Below are positions 26,269 to 35,367 of a stretch of DNA of 49,147 nucleotides, one piece after another. The notes beneath the pieces are model-generated. The model searched no databases. It worked only from the letters and a program-made list of their open reading frames with translations, and was not told where the DNA came from. Source of the DNA: Cytophagales bacterium (GTDB lineage Bacteria; Bacteroidota; Bacteroidia; Cytophagales; Thermoflexibacteraceae); the NCBI GenBank assembly GCA_013298985.1, contig JAAFJS010000011.1, positions 1-49,147 on the forward strand, written 5' to 3'. Each line of letters opens with the position of its first letter. Position 1 is the first letter of the stretch. A program made the translations under genes and the position numbers.

Positions 26269-26857
26269 TTACTTCTACTTTGGCAGTCTGCTTGATTTAT
26301 CAAAAAAGGTTATTTTTGCGTTTATGAAAGACTTTAATGAAAAAAAATTAACTTGTACCTTGAAGGTTTTGGGACAGCCTTCCAATGTTATAGGACAGAC
26401 AACATGAGTAAATGTAGTCAATTTTTAGCAGGTTTACTGCACACTTGTAAAAGTAATATAGCGCGGATAACAGAAAAAGTATTGGATAGTAATTACGAGC
26501 AGATACATCATTTCATCAGTGAGTCTTGGGTGAGGTCGTGGCGGGCTTGGTATCATCATATAGCCTTGACTTTGATGGCTTTACATTTTATCTTGGAGCT
26601 TCAAGCAGAAGTAAAAGAGGAAGTACCTCTACTTTCTATCTCAGCTATCAAGTTCATTTTTGCTCAAAAATTAGCCAGTAAAATGAGCACAGAGCAAGGA
26701 TTAGAAAAAGCCATAAAACTCAGGCACAAACAAAGGAAAGCAGACATAGAAAGATATAGAAAAACTCCAAAATGATAGTAAATCAGTGATTTACAATTAT
26801 TTGAAACCAAAATGAAAACTCAATAAGTAAAAATACAGACTGCCAAAGTAGAAGTAA
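26269..26857 (+). mobile_element. Internally deleted insertion sequence with intact 22-bp inverted ends
   Basis: The sequence TTACTTCTACTTTGGCAGTCTG (22 bp) at 26269-26290 is repeated exactly inverted at 26836-26857. Between them lies a transposase remnant lacking its catalytic core. The 589-base element could still be moved by a full-length relative, like a MITE. The bases outside the two ends do not form an obvious target duplication. Confidence 0.8.
26324..26775 (+). pseudogene. IS701/IS4-like transposase remnant
   Basis: The N-terminal part reads FLAGLLHTCKSNIARITEKV then NYEQIHHFISES, typical of the first domain of IS701-type DDE transposases. It then jumps within a few residues to WRAWYHHIALTLMALHFILE, which belongs near the C-terminus. 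The whole DDE core between them is missing, leaving about 140 residues where about 400 are expected. The likely start MKDFNEKK at 26324 is in another frame and joins the main frame only if the A-run at 26340-26347 is shifted. So the gene has at least one large deletion and probably a frameshift, and it cannot encode an active enzyme. Confidence 0.75.
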
Positions 26858-26875
26858 GAGCCTTTTTAAATTTTC

Positions 26876-29164
26876 TTATTCCACTATCATCAACTTGGCA
26901 AAAGTAAGCAGTAAAGTTTTTTCGCCCACATTTTCAAATAAAATCGTGGCGCGCTTGTCCATGCCCTCCACATCTATTTTGAGGATTCTGCCAAAGCCAA
27001 ACTTCTGATGCTCTATCTTCATGCCTTCGCGCAGGCGGGCGGCGTTGGACGCTACAAAATTGGGCGAGGCTTTGTGGTTGCCTTGTGTGGTAGCAGATTT
27101 GAGAGGAAAAGTTTTAACGGAAGATTTGACGGAGCTAAAATCCTCAGCCTTACGCACCAGTGGCTTGCCAAAACCTGTCAAAGTGTCCTCTCCGCGTATC
27201 GTCGCGGGGCGATTGGTCTTTGAGGTCATATATTTGGTATCAATTTCATCTAAAAAACGGCTGGGTTCGCACATACGCAAGTTGCCAAAACGGTAGCGTT
27301 GGAGGGCGTAGGAAAGGTAGAGTTTCTTTTCTGCCCGCGTGATGGCTACATAAAAAAGTCGTCTTTCTTCCTCCAAATCTGCCCGACTGGACAGCATCAT
27401 TTGCGATGGAAAAAGGTCTTCCTCTACGCCTACGATATATACCACCTTGAATTCCAGTCCCTTAGCGGAGTGAATCGTCATCAGGGAAACGTAATCATCA
27501 TCTCCGTCCTTGCCTTCGTTTTCGTCGGCAGTGGTGATGAGGGCGACCTCTTGGAGGAAAGTGGCTAAACCCTTGTCTTCGCGCTCAGGATTATCGACAA
27601 ATTCCTTGACCGCATTGAGCAATTCCTGCACGTTTTCGTACCTTGCGCGTCCCTCAACGGTCTTATCCTCAAAGAGTTCGCGCAGTAGCCCTGAGCCTTT
27701 GGCGATGTGGGAAGTTGCCTCAAACGCATCTTTTTTAGATACAACAACCTGAAACTCCTTCATCATCAAAGCAAAATCTTCTATGGGGCTGACCCCGCGC
27801 CCTTTCCCCAAATATTTGCCTGCATCACTGACAACTTCCCAAATAGAAATATCGTTTTCGTGTGCCGCTACAATGATTTTTTGAACGCTGGTATCGCCAA
27901 TCCCGCGCTTGGGCTGGTTGATAATTCTGCGAAATGCCTCCTCGTCTTTTTGGTTAATCACAAAGCGCAAATACGCCAGCAAATCCTTGATTTCTTTGCG
28001 TTGGTAAAACGACAAACCGCCATACACCTTGTATTTGATGCCTTGCCTCCTCAGTGCCTCCTCAAAAGCCCTTGATTGATAGTTGGTGCGATAGAGAATG
28101 GCAAAATCGCGGTTATGAAAATGATTTTGCATTTTTTCCTCAAACATCGAGTAAGCAATTAACCGCCCTTCGTCGTTATCAGTTGCCGCTTTTAATACTT
28201 CTATATGTGTACCTTGCTCATTATCAGTCCAAACTAATTTTTGTAATTGGTCTTTGTTATTTTCAATCACCTTGTTGGCTACATGGACGATGGTTTTGGT
28301 AGAACGATAATTTTGCTCCAACTTCACCGTTTTGAGGTCAGGATAATCTTTGGCAAAATTTAGGATATTTTGAATATCTGCGCCGCGAAAAGCATAAATA
28401 CTTTGGGCATCATCACCCACCACACAAATATTTTGGTGAACGGCGGCTAACTTCTTGGTTATCAGGTATTGAGAAAGGTTGGTATCTTGGAACTCATCTA
28501 CTAATACGTAGCGAAACTTGTGCTGATATTTGTTCAAAACGTCCAAATGATTACGAAAAAGTACGTTGGTATTGAACAGCAAATCATCAAAATCCATAGC
28601 ATTTGCCTGAAAGCAGCGTTCGGAATAGGTTTTGTAGAGCCGTCCCATTTCTGGCTTCATTTCTGCAGCATCTTCGGCATAAAAAGTTGGATTATTCGTA
28701 TAATTTTGCCAAGAGATTAACCTATTTTTTGCCCCTGAAATTCTATTGAGAACGACAGAGGGTTTATAAATTTTGTCATCAAGGTTCAACTCCTTTAAAA
28801 TCTGCTTAATCAGGGATTTGGAGTCATCCGTATCATAAATGGTAAAATTGCTGGTATAGCCTAATTTTTCAGCCTCAATCCTCAAAATTTTAGAAAAAAC
28901 TGAGTGAAAAGTTCCCATCCAGAGGTTGCGCGCTTCGTTTCCTACTACTTTTTCTATGCGTTGCCTCATTTCTCGCGCTGCTTTATTAGTAAAGGTCAGC
29001 GACAAGATATGAAAAGGCTCTACGCCCAGCTCCATCAGGTGAGCTATGCGATAGGTAAGTACACGCGTCTTGCCTGAGCCTGCACCTGCTATAATCATCA
29101 ATGCGCCTTCGGTATGTGTAACTGCCTCACGCTGAGGCTCATTTAGTGCGTTTAAATAATCCAA
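26876..29164 (-). CDS. UvrD/PcrA-type superfamily 1 DNA helicase
   Basis: A 762-residue 3'-5' helicase. It starts LNALNEPQREAVTHTEGAL and has Walker A AGAGSGKT at residues 26-33, motif II VDEFQDTN, motif III VVGDDAQSIYAFRGA, motif IV EQNYRST, motif V SLMTIHSAKGLEF and motif VI FYVAITRAEKKLYL. The length and the C-terminal tail with a small tudor-like end (GMKIEHQKFGFGRILKID) fit PcrA/UvrD, which unwinds DNA in nucleotide-excision repair and clears proteins from replicating DNA. It is a housekeeping gene beside the IS remnant. It could be named pcrA or uvrD. Confidence 0.95.
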   Translation of the reverse strand: MDYLNALNEPQREAVTHTEGALMIIAGAGSGKTRVLTYRIAHLMELGVEPFHILSLTFTNKAAREMRQRIEKVVGNEARNLWMGTFHSVFSKILRIEAEKLGYTSNFTIYDTDDSKSLIKQILKELNLDDKIYKPSVVLNRISGAKNRLISWQNYTNNPTFYAEDAAEMKPEMGRLYKTYSERCFQANAMDFDDLLFNTNVLFRNHLDVLNKYQHKFRYVLVDEFQDTNLSQYLITKKLAAVHQNICVVGDDAQSIYAFRGADIQNILNFAKDYPDLKTVKLEQNYRSTKTIVHVANKVIENNKDQLQKLVWTDNEQGTHIEVLKAATDNDEGRLIAYSMFEEKMQNHFHNRDFAILYRTNYQSRAFEEALRRQGIKYKVYGGLSFYQRKEIKDLLAYLRFVINQKDEEAFRRIINQPKRGIGDTSVQKIIVAAHENDISIWEVVSDAGKYLGKGRGVSPIEDFALMMKEFQVVVSKKDAFEATSHIAKGSGLLRELFEDKTVEGRARYENVQELLNAVKEFVDNPEREDKGLATFLQEVALITTADENEGKDGDDDYVSLMTIHSAKGLEFKVVYIVGVEEDLFPSQMMLSSRADLEEERRLFYVAITRAEKKLYLSYALQRYRFGNLRMCEPSRFLDEIDTKYMTSKTNRPATIRGEDTLTGFGKPLVRKAEDFSSVKSSVKTFPLKSATTQGNHKASPNFVASNAARLREGMKIEHQKFGFGRILKIDVEGMDKRATILFENVGEKTLLLTFAKLMIVE

Positions 29165-29211
29165 GTTTTTTGAAAATTAGGAATAATAAATTAGAAATAA
29201 AGCTATTTAAA

Positions 29212-29225
29212 GTGCCGTCAGGCAC
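29212..29225. repeat. Small GTGCC/GGCAC hairpin
   Basis: GTGCC (29212-29216) and GGCAC (29221-29225) pair around a GTCA loop, within a longer word AAAGTGCCGTCAGGCACGACC. Short GC hairpins like this are dispersed in Bacteroidota genomes. It lies in the 275-base gap between the helicase and transglutaminase genes, just downstream of the putative helicase promoter. Confidence 0.4.
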
Positions 29226-29244
29226 GACCGTTTTATAGTAAATG

Positions 29245-29252
29245 CAAAGTTA
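29245..29252 (-). promoter_or_regulatory. Candidate -7 box of the helicase gene
   Basis: On the minus strand this is TAACTTTG, a perfect TAnnTTTG match and the same word as in the tRNA-like RNA promoters. A TTG lies 24 bases upstream, slightly further than usual. It is 80 bases from the helicase ATG. Confidence 0.45.
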
Positions 29253-29439
29253 CAAAAAGCCTCATGTTAAGTTTCACAAGGCGGTTGATTTTTTTGTAAA
29301 TGCGAAGATTCAATCACAATATTTTATGTTTTCATTCTTTTTATTATCTTTGTCAAAAACACACGCATAAAAAACTACTTTGGCTGTTTGGTTTTCCCCC
29401 AAGCACAAACTCAAAACTTATAACCCAACATTTCTTCAA

Positions 29440-32400
29440 ATGGCAATCCAAGTAGCAATCAATCATAGCACTTATTATCGTTACGACAAGCCCGTCATTT
29501 TGTCGCCACACGTTTTTCGCTTGCGCCCTGCGGTACATAGTCGTACCAAAATTTTAGGTTATTCCTTCAAAATAAAGCCTGAAAGCCACTTTATGAATTG
29601 GCAGCAAGACCCATTTGGCAACTTTTTGGGGCGCGTGGTTTTTCCTGAGCCTACTACCGAGCTGGCAATGGACGTGGAGGTAATTGCGGAGCTGGCAGTT
29701 ATCAATCCGTTTGACTTTTTCTTGGAGGAATATGCGGATAAATTTCCGTTTACGTATGACCAGCACCTGAAAAAGGAACTTGCGCCTTACTTGGAAATTA
29801 CGGAAAGTGGGGCATTATTAAAAGAGTGGGTGAACAAAGTCGATATAAGTCAGAGAATCCGCACAGTAGATTTTTTAGTAGCACTTAATCAACGACTTAG
29901 GCAAGACATTAACTATACGATTCGCATGGAGGTGGGCGTGCAGACCTGCGAAGATACGCTGAAGAAACAACTTGGCTCTTGTAGGGATTCGGCTTGGCTT
30001 TTGGTGCAGATACTGAGGCACTTGGGGTTGGCATCACGCTTTGTTTCGGGTTATTTGGTTCAGCTAACGGCTGACGTGAAGTCCTTAGATGGACCTTCGG
30101 GACCTGAGCAGGATTTTACGGACTTGCACGCGTGGACAGAGGTGTATGTGCCTGGCGCGGGCTGGATAGGGCTTGACCCTACTTCGGGGCTTTTTGCGAG
30201 TGAGGGACATATTCCGCTTGCGTGTACGCCCGACTTTGCCAGTGCTGCACCTGTAACTGGTTATTTATTAACCAGTTGTAATACAGAAGAATTTAGGTTT
30301 TCTAACATTGTAAAGCGTATTCACGAAGACCCACGTGTTACCAAGCCTTATACCGAAGACCAATGGCAGAAGGTGCTTGCGCTTGGTTATCAGGTAGATG
30401 AAGATTTGAAAAATGGAGATGTGCGCCTCACAATGGGCGGCGAGCCAACTTTTGTGTCGATTGACGACATGGAATCTACGCAATGGAATACCAAGGCGGA
30501 CGGCGAACACAAACGCAAACTTGCGGGGGAACTGTTGCTTAGGCTCAAAGATACTTTTGGCAAAAATGGTTTACTGCACTACGGGCAGGGCAAATGGTAT
30601 CCTGGTGAGCCAATTCCGCGCTGGCAGTTGGGGCTTTTTTGGCGCAAAGATGGTGTACCAATTTGGCGCAATGAAAAATGGATTGCCAAAGATGGTGTAA
30701 ACTACAACGATACCCAAGAAGAGGCTAAAAAATTCTTGGCGCACCTGTGTAAATACCTGAATGTAAATCCTTTGCACGTTAATCCTGCTTACGAAGATGC
30801 GCTTCATTATATAGCAGAAGAACAAAAACTTCCTGTAAATGTAAATCCCTTGACGTATGACTTGAAGGACGGTTGGCAGCGAAAAAATATAGCTGATGTT
30901 TTACAAAACGGCTTAGGAACGCCTACGGGCTACGTTTTGCCGTTGAAATGGAATGACTGGGACGGACGTTGGCAGACTTGTTTGTGGGAGTTTAGGCGTG
31001 GGAATTTGTTTTTGATTGCAGGAAATTCACAAATGGGTTTGCGGCTACCGTTGAACTCCCTGCCCCAAGCTGTCCCTGAGATTTTACCCGAAAATGACCT
31101 TTTTGCCGAAAAAGAAGCATTAGGAGATTATCATGGGAAATATAGCGGCGCGGCTGGCGAATATGATAAGTCGTCTGTGGGGACACAGACAACAGCAACA
31201 GAAGACACTGACAACGGCAAGGCGGATATATCCCCCTTTGGAGGGGGCAAGGGGGAGGTAAAAAAGCAACTTGTTACCACCATTCGCACTGCCCTTTGCA
31301 TAGAGGCACGCGAGGGTTGTTTGCATTTATTTATGCCACCTTTTACTTACTTAGAGCAATATTTGGACTTGGTGGCGGCAATAGAAAAAACAGCACAAGA
31401 CCTGCAAATGCCTGTGCGAATCGAGGGCTACGAACCGCCGAAGGATTGGCGCATGGAAAACCTCAAAGTTACGCCTGACCCTGGTGTGATTGAGGTCAAT
31501 ATCCACCCATCAAGCACTTGGGCAGATTTGGTGAAAAACACAGAATTGCTGTACGAGCAGGCACATTTGGCGCGTTTAGGCACAGAAAAATTTATGATAG
31601 ATGGCAGGCATACAGGCACAGGTGGCGGTAATCACGTAACGATAGGAGGGGTTACGCCTTCGGATAGTCCGATGTTGCGCCGCCCTGATTTGTTGCGAAG
31701 CCTATTGACGTATTGGCAACATCACCCAAGTCTATCTTACTTATTTTCAAGTGCTTTCGTGGGTCCTACCAGCCAAGCCCCACGCGTAGATGAAGGACGT
31801 TTGGAAAATTTGTATGAGTTAGAGATTGCTTTTAGCCAAATTCCAGAAGGCAAGGAAGTTCCTTTTTGGCTGACAGACAGGCTTTTTAGGCATTTGCTGA
31901 CTGACATTACGGGTAATACGCATCGCGCTGAGTTTTGCATAGACAAGCTCTATTCGCCTGATTCTGCCTCTGGGAGGCTGGGCATCGTGGAGTTTAGAGG
32001 TTTTGATATGCCGCCGCACTACCGCATGAGTTTAGTCCAAACCTTACTGGTTCGCACTTTGGTCGCCAGATTCTGGGAAAAACCATACAAACATAAGTTA
32101 GTACGCTGGGGAACAGAACTTTACGATAGATTTATGTTGCCTCACTACAATTTTTTGGATATGAAAGAGGTCGTAGAAGACTTGCAAAGTGCAGGCTACG
32201 GTTTTGATATTTCGTGGTTTGATGCCTTTTTTGAATTTCGTTTTCCACACTACGGCACAGTACAAATTGGCGATATTACGATAGAACTTCGCATGGCGAT
32301 AGAGCCTTGGCACGTACTCGGTGAGGAAGCAACTAACTCAGGAACAGCAAGATATGTAGATTCTTCGGTCGAACGTATCCAAGTCAAAATTTCGGGAATG

Positions 32401-32865
32401 ACGGACGGACGCTATATTTTGGTATGCAATGGGCGTGGGATTCCCCTCAAAAATACAGGGATTCAAGGGCAGTACGTCGCAGGCATACGCTACAAGGCAT
32501 GGCAACCTTGGTCGGCACTGCACCCCACTATTCCTGTGCAGTCGCCTTTGGTATTTGATATTTATGATACTTGGAACAAGCGTTCGATTGGTGGCTGTAC
32601 CTATTTTGTTTCGCACCCTGGCGGCAGAAGTTATGATGTTTTCCCTGTCAATGCCTATGAAGCGGAGTCGCGACGAATCAGTCGTTTTTGGAACAATAAT
32701 TATGAGCAATACCAAGAGCCTATCTATGCACCCCAAGCAACGGGCAGCAGCATAGGGCGTGTAGAACTCAAAGGCGCAGACCTTCAGCCCAAGTTTATTC
32801 CTACTGACCCCAAAGATGAGCTAAATATGGAATATCCTTATACACTGGATTTGAGGAAGATATAA
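29440..32865 (+). CDS. Transglutaminase-like / DUF2126 protein
   Basis: A protein of 1141 residues from ATG 29440. A TTG at 29380 in frame would add 20 residues but gives no better N-terminus than MAIQVAINHSTYYRYDKPV, which is typical of the family. The transglutaminase-like catalytic triad is complete: C181 in LGSCRDSAW, H230 in DLHAWTEV and D246 in IGLDPTSG. The C-terminal two thirds is DUF2126, as in RLTMGGEPTFVSIDDM and GGGNHVTIGG. Such proteins are found with circularly permuted ATP-grasp and alpha-E genes, which may act as peptide ligases; those partners are not here. Residues 598-607 come from an inserted repeat. The function is a protease- or ligase-like activity, unproven. Confidence 0.92.
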   Translation: MAIQVAINHSTYYRYDKPVILSPHVFRLRPAVHSRTKILGYSFKIKPESHFMNWQQDPFGNFLGRVVFPEPTTELAMDVEVIAELAVINPFDFFLEEYADKFPFTYDQHLKKELAPYLEITESGALLKEWVNKVDISQRIRTVDFLVALNQRLRQDINYTIRMEVGVQTCEDTLKKQLGSCRDSAWLLVQILRHLGLASRFVSGYLVQLTADVKSLDGPSGPEQDFTDLHAWTEVYVPGAGWIGLDPTSGLFASEGHIPLACTPDFASAAPVTGYLLTSCNTEEFRFSNIVKRIHEDPRVTKPYTEDQWQKVLALGYQVDEDLKNGDVRLTMGGEPTFVSIDDMESTQWNTKADGEHKRKLAGELLLRLKDTFGKNGLLHYGQGKWYPGEPIPRWQLGLFWRKDGVPIWRNEKWIAKDGVNYNDTQEEAKKFLAHLCKYLNVNPLHVNPAYEDALHYIAEEQKLPVNVNPLTYDLKDGWQRKNIADVLQNGLGTPTGYVLPLKWNDWDGRWQTCLWEFRRGNLFLIAGNSQMGLRLPLNSLPQAVPEILPENDLFAEKEALGDYHGKYSGAAGEYDKSSVGTQTTATEDTDNGKADISPFGGGKGEVKKQLVTTIRTALCIEAREGCLHLFMPPFTYLEQYLDLVAAIEKTAQDLQMPVRIEGYEPPKDWRMENLKVTPDPGVIEVNIHPSSTWADLVKNTELLYEQAHLARLGTEKFMIDGRHTGTGGGNHVTIGGVTPSDSPMLRRPDLLRSLLTYWQHHPSLSYLFSSAFVGPTSQAPRVDEGRLENLYELEIAFSQIPEGKEVPFWLTDRLFRHLLTDITGNTHRAEFCIDKLYSPDSASGRLGIVEFRGFDMPPHYRMSLVQTLLVRTLVARFWEKPYKHKLVRWGTELYDRFMLPHYNFLDMKEVVEDLQSAGYGFDISWFDAFFEFRFPHYGTVQIGDITIELRMAIEPWHVLGEEATNSGTARYVDSSVERIQVKISGMTDGRYILVCNGRGIPLKNTGIQGQYVAGIRYKAWQPWSALHPTIPVQSPLVFDIYDTWNKRSIGGCTYFVSHPGGRSYDVFPVNAYEAESRRISRFWNNNYEQYQEPIYAPQATGSSIGRVELKGADLQPKFIPTDPKDELNMEYPYTLDLRKI
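31231..31259 (+). repeat. GC-rich repeat inserted in frame in the transglutaminase-like gene
   Basis: This 29-base half-palindrome matches 12971-12999 at 26 of 29 positions (starting TCCCCCTTTGGAGGGGG). It encodes SPFGGGKGEV at residues 598-607 and is preceded by a low-complexity linker rich in Thr, Gly and Asp. The reading frame is kept, so it sits in a tolerant linker between two domains. Confidence 0.75.
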
Positions 32866-32866
32866 A

Positions 32867-33757
32867 CTATTTCACCCCTACCAAAATCTCTAAGCGATTG
32901 ATGGTAACGCCAACTTCCGCCATGGAAAGGGTAGGGGTATTCATGTCCACGCGCCTGAACTGGCTATCCTTGATGCCACCACTATTTAATGCCCTGACTA
33001 CCTCCAAAAATTGATACATTCCCGTTTCCCACTTGTCTTTTTCTGCGGCATCTTGGTTGGCATAGTTCAAAATAGTAATCTCTGTATCTGCCTCATTTTT
33101 AAGTGTTTTTGCAATGATGCTCAGGACAAACTTTCCATCTTCACTTAGTTTTTCTTGCTGAAACAATAGCTGATGTGCCAAGCCAATCTGAATTTTATTG
33201 CCTTGTCGTTGAAAGCTCAGTTCCTTACCTACAAAGTGCTTGATTTGCTTGTAAACCTTTGATGCTAAGGTATCTAAGCGAGCCATGCTCAGGCTGTCTT
33301 TGCTCGGAGCAATGGTAGCGGGCGGGTTCAGGCTTCTGAAATTACTCACCTCATCTGTAAGCCGCTGGTTTTCAGTGATTAACTCCTTGCTTTGGCTAAT
33401 AATCTGGCGTAGTAGCGTATCGCGTTGGGCAAGTTGGGTTTTATAATTTTGGTTATTTTTCTGAAAATCAAGGTTTTGCATAAATACATTTTTTTCCAAA
33501 TCAATATACGAAGTTTGTAAATCTGCATTTTTTTTCTGCAAAGAATCCAACTGCTTGTTTTTGAGGGCTATTTCCATATTCTTTTTCTGGATTGTTTCAC
33601 TTGCTATCTTCTTAGAAAGTAGCAGAGAATCAGTCAGTTGCTGTTTTTCTATACTACTTTTTTGCATGGACTGGACTAAGAGGTCATACTTTTTGGTGCT
33701 GACACAGCTTGTTGCCAAAACAATGATTACGAATAACTTACCACATATATTTTTCAT
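32867..33757 (-). CDS. Coiled-coil lipoprotein with an OmpA/MotB-like C-terminus
   Basis: A protein of 296 residues from ATG 33757. MKNICGKLFVIIVLATSCVS gives a lipoprotein signal with lipobox ATSC. An upstream ATG at 33790 would add 11 residues. Residues about 20-150 form a long coiled coil with many heptads (LDSLQKKNADLQTSYIDLEK). The C-terminal 140 residues (QGNKIQIGLAHQLLFQQEKL; EITILNYANQDAAEKDKWET) have the strand-helix pattern of OmpA/MotB peptidoglycan-binding domains, but the usual NxDxxGH-type consensus is not obvious. It is convergent with the transglutaminase gene, with one base between their stop codons. Role is presumably envelope structure. Confidence 0.75.
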   Translation of the reverse strand: MKNICGKLFVIIVLATSCVSTKKYDLLVQSMQKSSIEKQQLTDSLLLSKKIASETIQKKNMEIALKNKQLDSLQKKNADLQTSYIDLEKNVFMQNLDFQKNNQNYKTQLAQRDTLLRQIISQSKELITENQRLTDEVSNFRSLNPPATIAPSKDSLSMARLDTLASKVYKQIKHFVGKELSFQRQGNKIQIGLAHQLLFQQEKLSEDGKFVLSIIAKTLKNEADTEITILNYANQDAAEKDKWETGMYQFLEVVRALNSGGIKDSQFRRVDMNTPTLSMAEVGVTINRLEILVGVK

Positions 33758-33830
33758 AAACGCGCTACTGATTTTATTTTTGTGATTCATTTTTGCAAAT
33801 ATAATAGACTTCTTGTGAAAGTATCTATTT

Positions 33831-33880
33831 TCTCCTCTCAGCAGGAGAGGGCGGGGCGACCTTCGCAGGGTGAGGTGATA
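33831..33880. repeat. GC-rich palindrome, CTCCT/AGGAG type
   Basis: TCTCCT (33831-33836) and AGGAGA (33843-33848) pair, followed by a GC-rich tail (GGCGGGGCGACC and TTCGCAGGGTGAGGTGA). It stands out from AT-rich flanks in the gap between the divergent lipoprotein and DUF4178 genes. It looks like another dispersed repeat, distinct from the CCCCCT family. Confidence 0.4.
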
Positions 33881-33931
33881 AAAACAAGCACTTTTGCAAG
33901 TATAATTTTTTCACTCCTCTTTCTTATTTCG

Positions 33932-33939
33932 TATCTTTG
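33932..33939 (+). promoter_or_regulatory. Possible -7 box of the DUF4178 gene
   Basis: TATCTTTG matches TAnnTTTG and lies 58 bases before the ATG. A second match, TATATTTG, is at 33952-33959. No clear -33 element pairs with either one. Confidence 0.35.
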
Positions 33940-33997
33940 TCAAAAAAACAATATATTTGTGTTTTAGATATTGAGATACCCAAGCCCAAAATAGTAG

Positions 33998-35338
33998 ATG
34001 TCAGATACCTTCAAAGTACATAAGCAGTTCAAATGCAAAAGTTGTGGTGGTGAGCTTCGCCTCATCAACAAGCGGACGCGCTTTGTGGGCTGTCCTTATT
34101 GCGGTGCAGTAGCTGATGCCAACACGCAGGCGTACAAGGTCATCGCCCAAATGGAAAAACCAAGCGTATTTCCGCCTTACACCTTTTTGAGGATAGGCAT
34201 GATAGGCTCTTTCGAAGGCACAAAATATCAAATCATTGGCAGAACGCGTTTCACCTCTTCCTACAAAGAGTTTTGGGAAGAAGAAGGCGAAAAAGGCTAC
34301 TCAGACGAACGCTGGGAATATGATGAATGGCAGCTACTGGGCGAAGATTTTACCTACTTCTATATTATCGAGGACAAAGAAGGCTTCAAATCTTCTCATG
34401 TTTTTTACCCATCATTTCCTAACCTGCCCAAGGGAGATTTTATTCAAAACTTCAATACCAACAAGCAGCAGCGAGTACATGAATACGGAAGTTCGCGCAT
34501 CATTTACTTTGAGGGAGAGGCTACTTACGAAGTCAAAGTGGGCAATAATCATGCCTTCGCCATGTATAAAAGTGGCAAAGATTGCTACGAAGTCGAAACG
34601 CGACTCCCCAAGCGAGAAGAAAAAGAAATCAGTTTTTATAAAGAAAAAAGCTATAAAGTTGATGAAATTTTGGACGCTTTTGGCGAAGACGAAAAATTAA
34701 AAACTTTCAAACATTCTTTTGAAACCCTCAAACGCAGCCGCAGAGTCGTGCGCCTCATGTACACCGCCGCAACCATAGTATGTTTCTTTCTGATGTTTTT
34801 TTCCATTGCCGAAACTGATGTTTTCACCCAAGATTTCAAACTTTCTGACTATAAAATGGTGAGCCAGACAGATTCAATGACTGAATACGTGATTTACAGC
34901 AACTTTTTCGAACTCAAAGACGTGGAACGAGTGCATGGTTTTAACCTCACCGTCAATATGCCCGATAACATGGACAGCTATACGGAAATCACTGTGCAAG
35001 ACGAAAAAAAGAACGTAGTCAATGAGCTGGCAGGGAATTTTTATCGCGCATCAGGCGACGAGGCGTGGTCAGAAGATGGAGAAAGCGGAGTCGAACACTG
35101 GGAGGAAAGCGAAATTGCCCTCAATGAGCTTTACAAACTGGATAGTGCAGGCAGGTATCAAGTCAAAATAAACGTACAGTTAAGCCAAAATCAGCCTGAA
35201 CAAGTCCTATATACACTACACGTAACCCGAACCGACCTTTCTCGTTATTATACGATTGGTTTTTTTATATTTTGGTTCATGGCTATCTTTGCAAGCAGAA
35301 AACCCAACGTACTCAAAGAACTGAAAAAAACAAAATAA
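33998..35338 (+). CDS. DUF4178 protein with N-terminal zinc ribbon and two membrane segments
   Basis: A 446-residue protein. It starts with a zinc-ribbon motif, CKSCGG then CPYCG (two CxxC pairs about 18 residues apart). A DUF4178 domain follows (about 55-230), with RIGMIGSFEGTKYQIIGRT and the aromatic WEEEGEKGYSDERWEYDEW. Two hydrophobic segments (about residues 250-272 and 415-433) mark membrane helices, and the segment between them is probably extracytoplasmic. DUF4178 proteins often accompany polyamine aminopropyltransferase-like or DUF350 genes, none of which is here. The gene is 29 bases upstream of the MutA-like gene on the same strand. Function unknown. Confidence 0.85.
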   Translation: MSDTFKVHKQFKCKSCGGELRLINKRTRFVGCPYCGAVADANTQAYKVIAQMEKPSVFPPYTFLRIGMIGSFEGTKYQIIGRTRFTSSYKEFWEEEGEKGYSDERWEYDEWQLLGEDFTYFYIIEDKEGFKSSHVFYPSFPNLPKGDFIQNFNTNKQQRVHEYGSSRIIYFEGEATYEVKVGNNHAFAMYKSGKDCYEVETRLPKREEKEISFYKEKSYKVDEILDAFGEDEKLKTFKHSFETLKRSRRVVRLMYTAATIVCFFLMFFSIAETDVFTQDFKLSDYKMVSQTDSMTEYVIYSNFFELKDVERVHGFNLTVNMPDNMDSYTEITVQDEKKNVVNELAGNFYRASGDEAWSEDGESGVEHWEESEIALNELYKLDSAGRYQVKINVQLSQNQPEQVLYTLHVTRTDLSRYYTIGFFIFWFMAIFASRKPNVLKELKKTK

Positions 35339-35367
35339 TTTGATAAAACTAAAAACCCCGATGCCCT

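Noticed and set aside
26260-26865. Target-site duplication at the IS remnant
   Set aside because: The bases outside the 22-bp ends differ on the two sides, so no duplication can be claimed.
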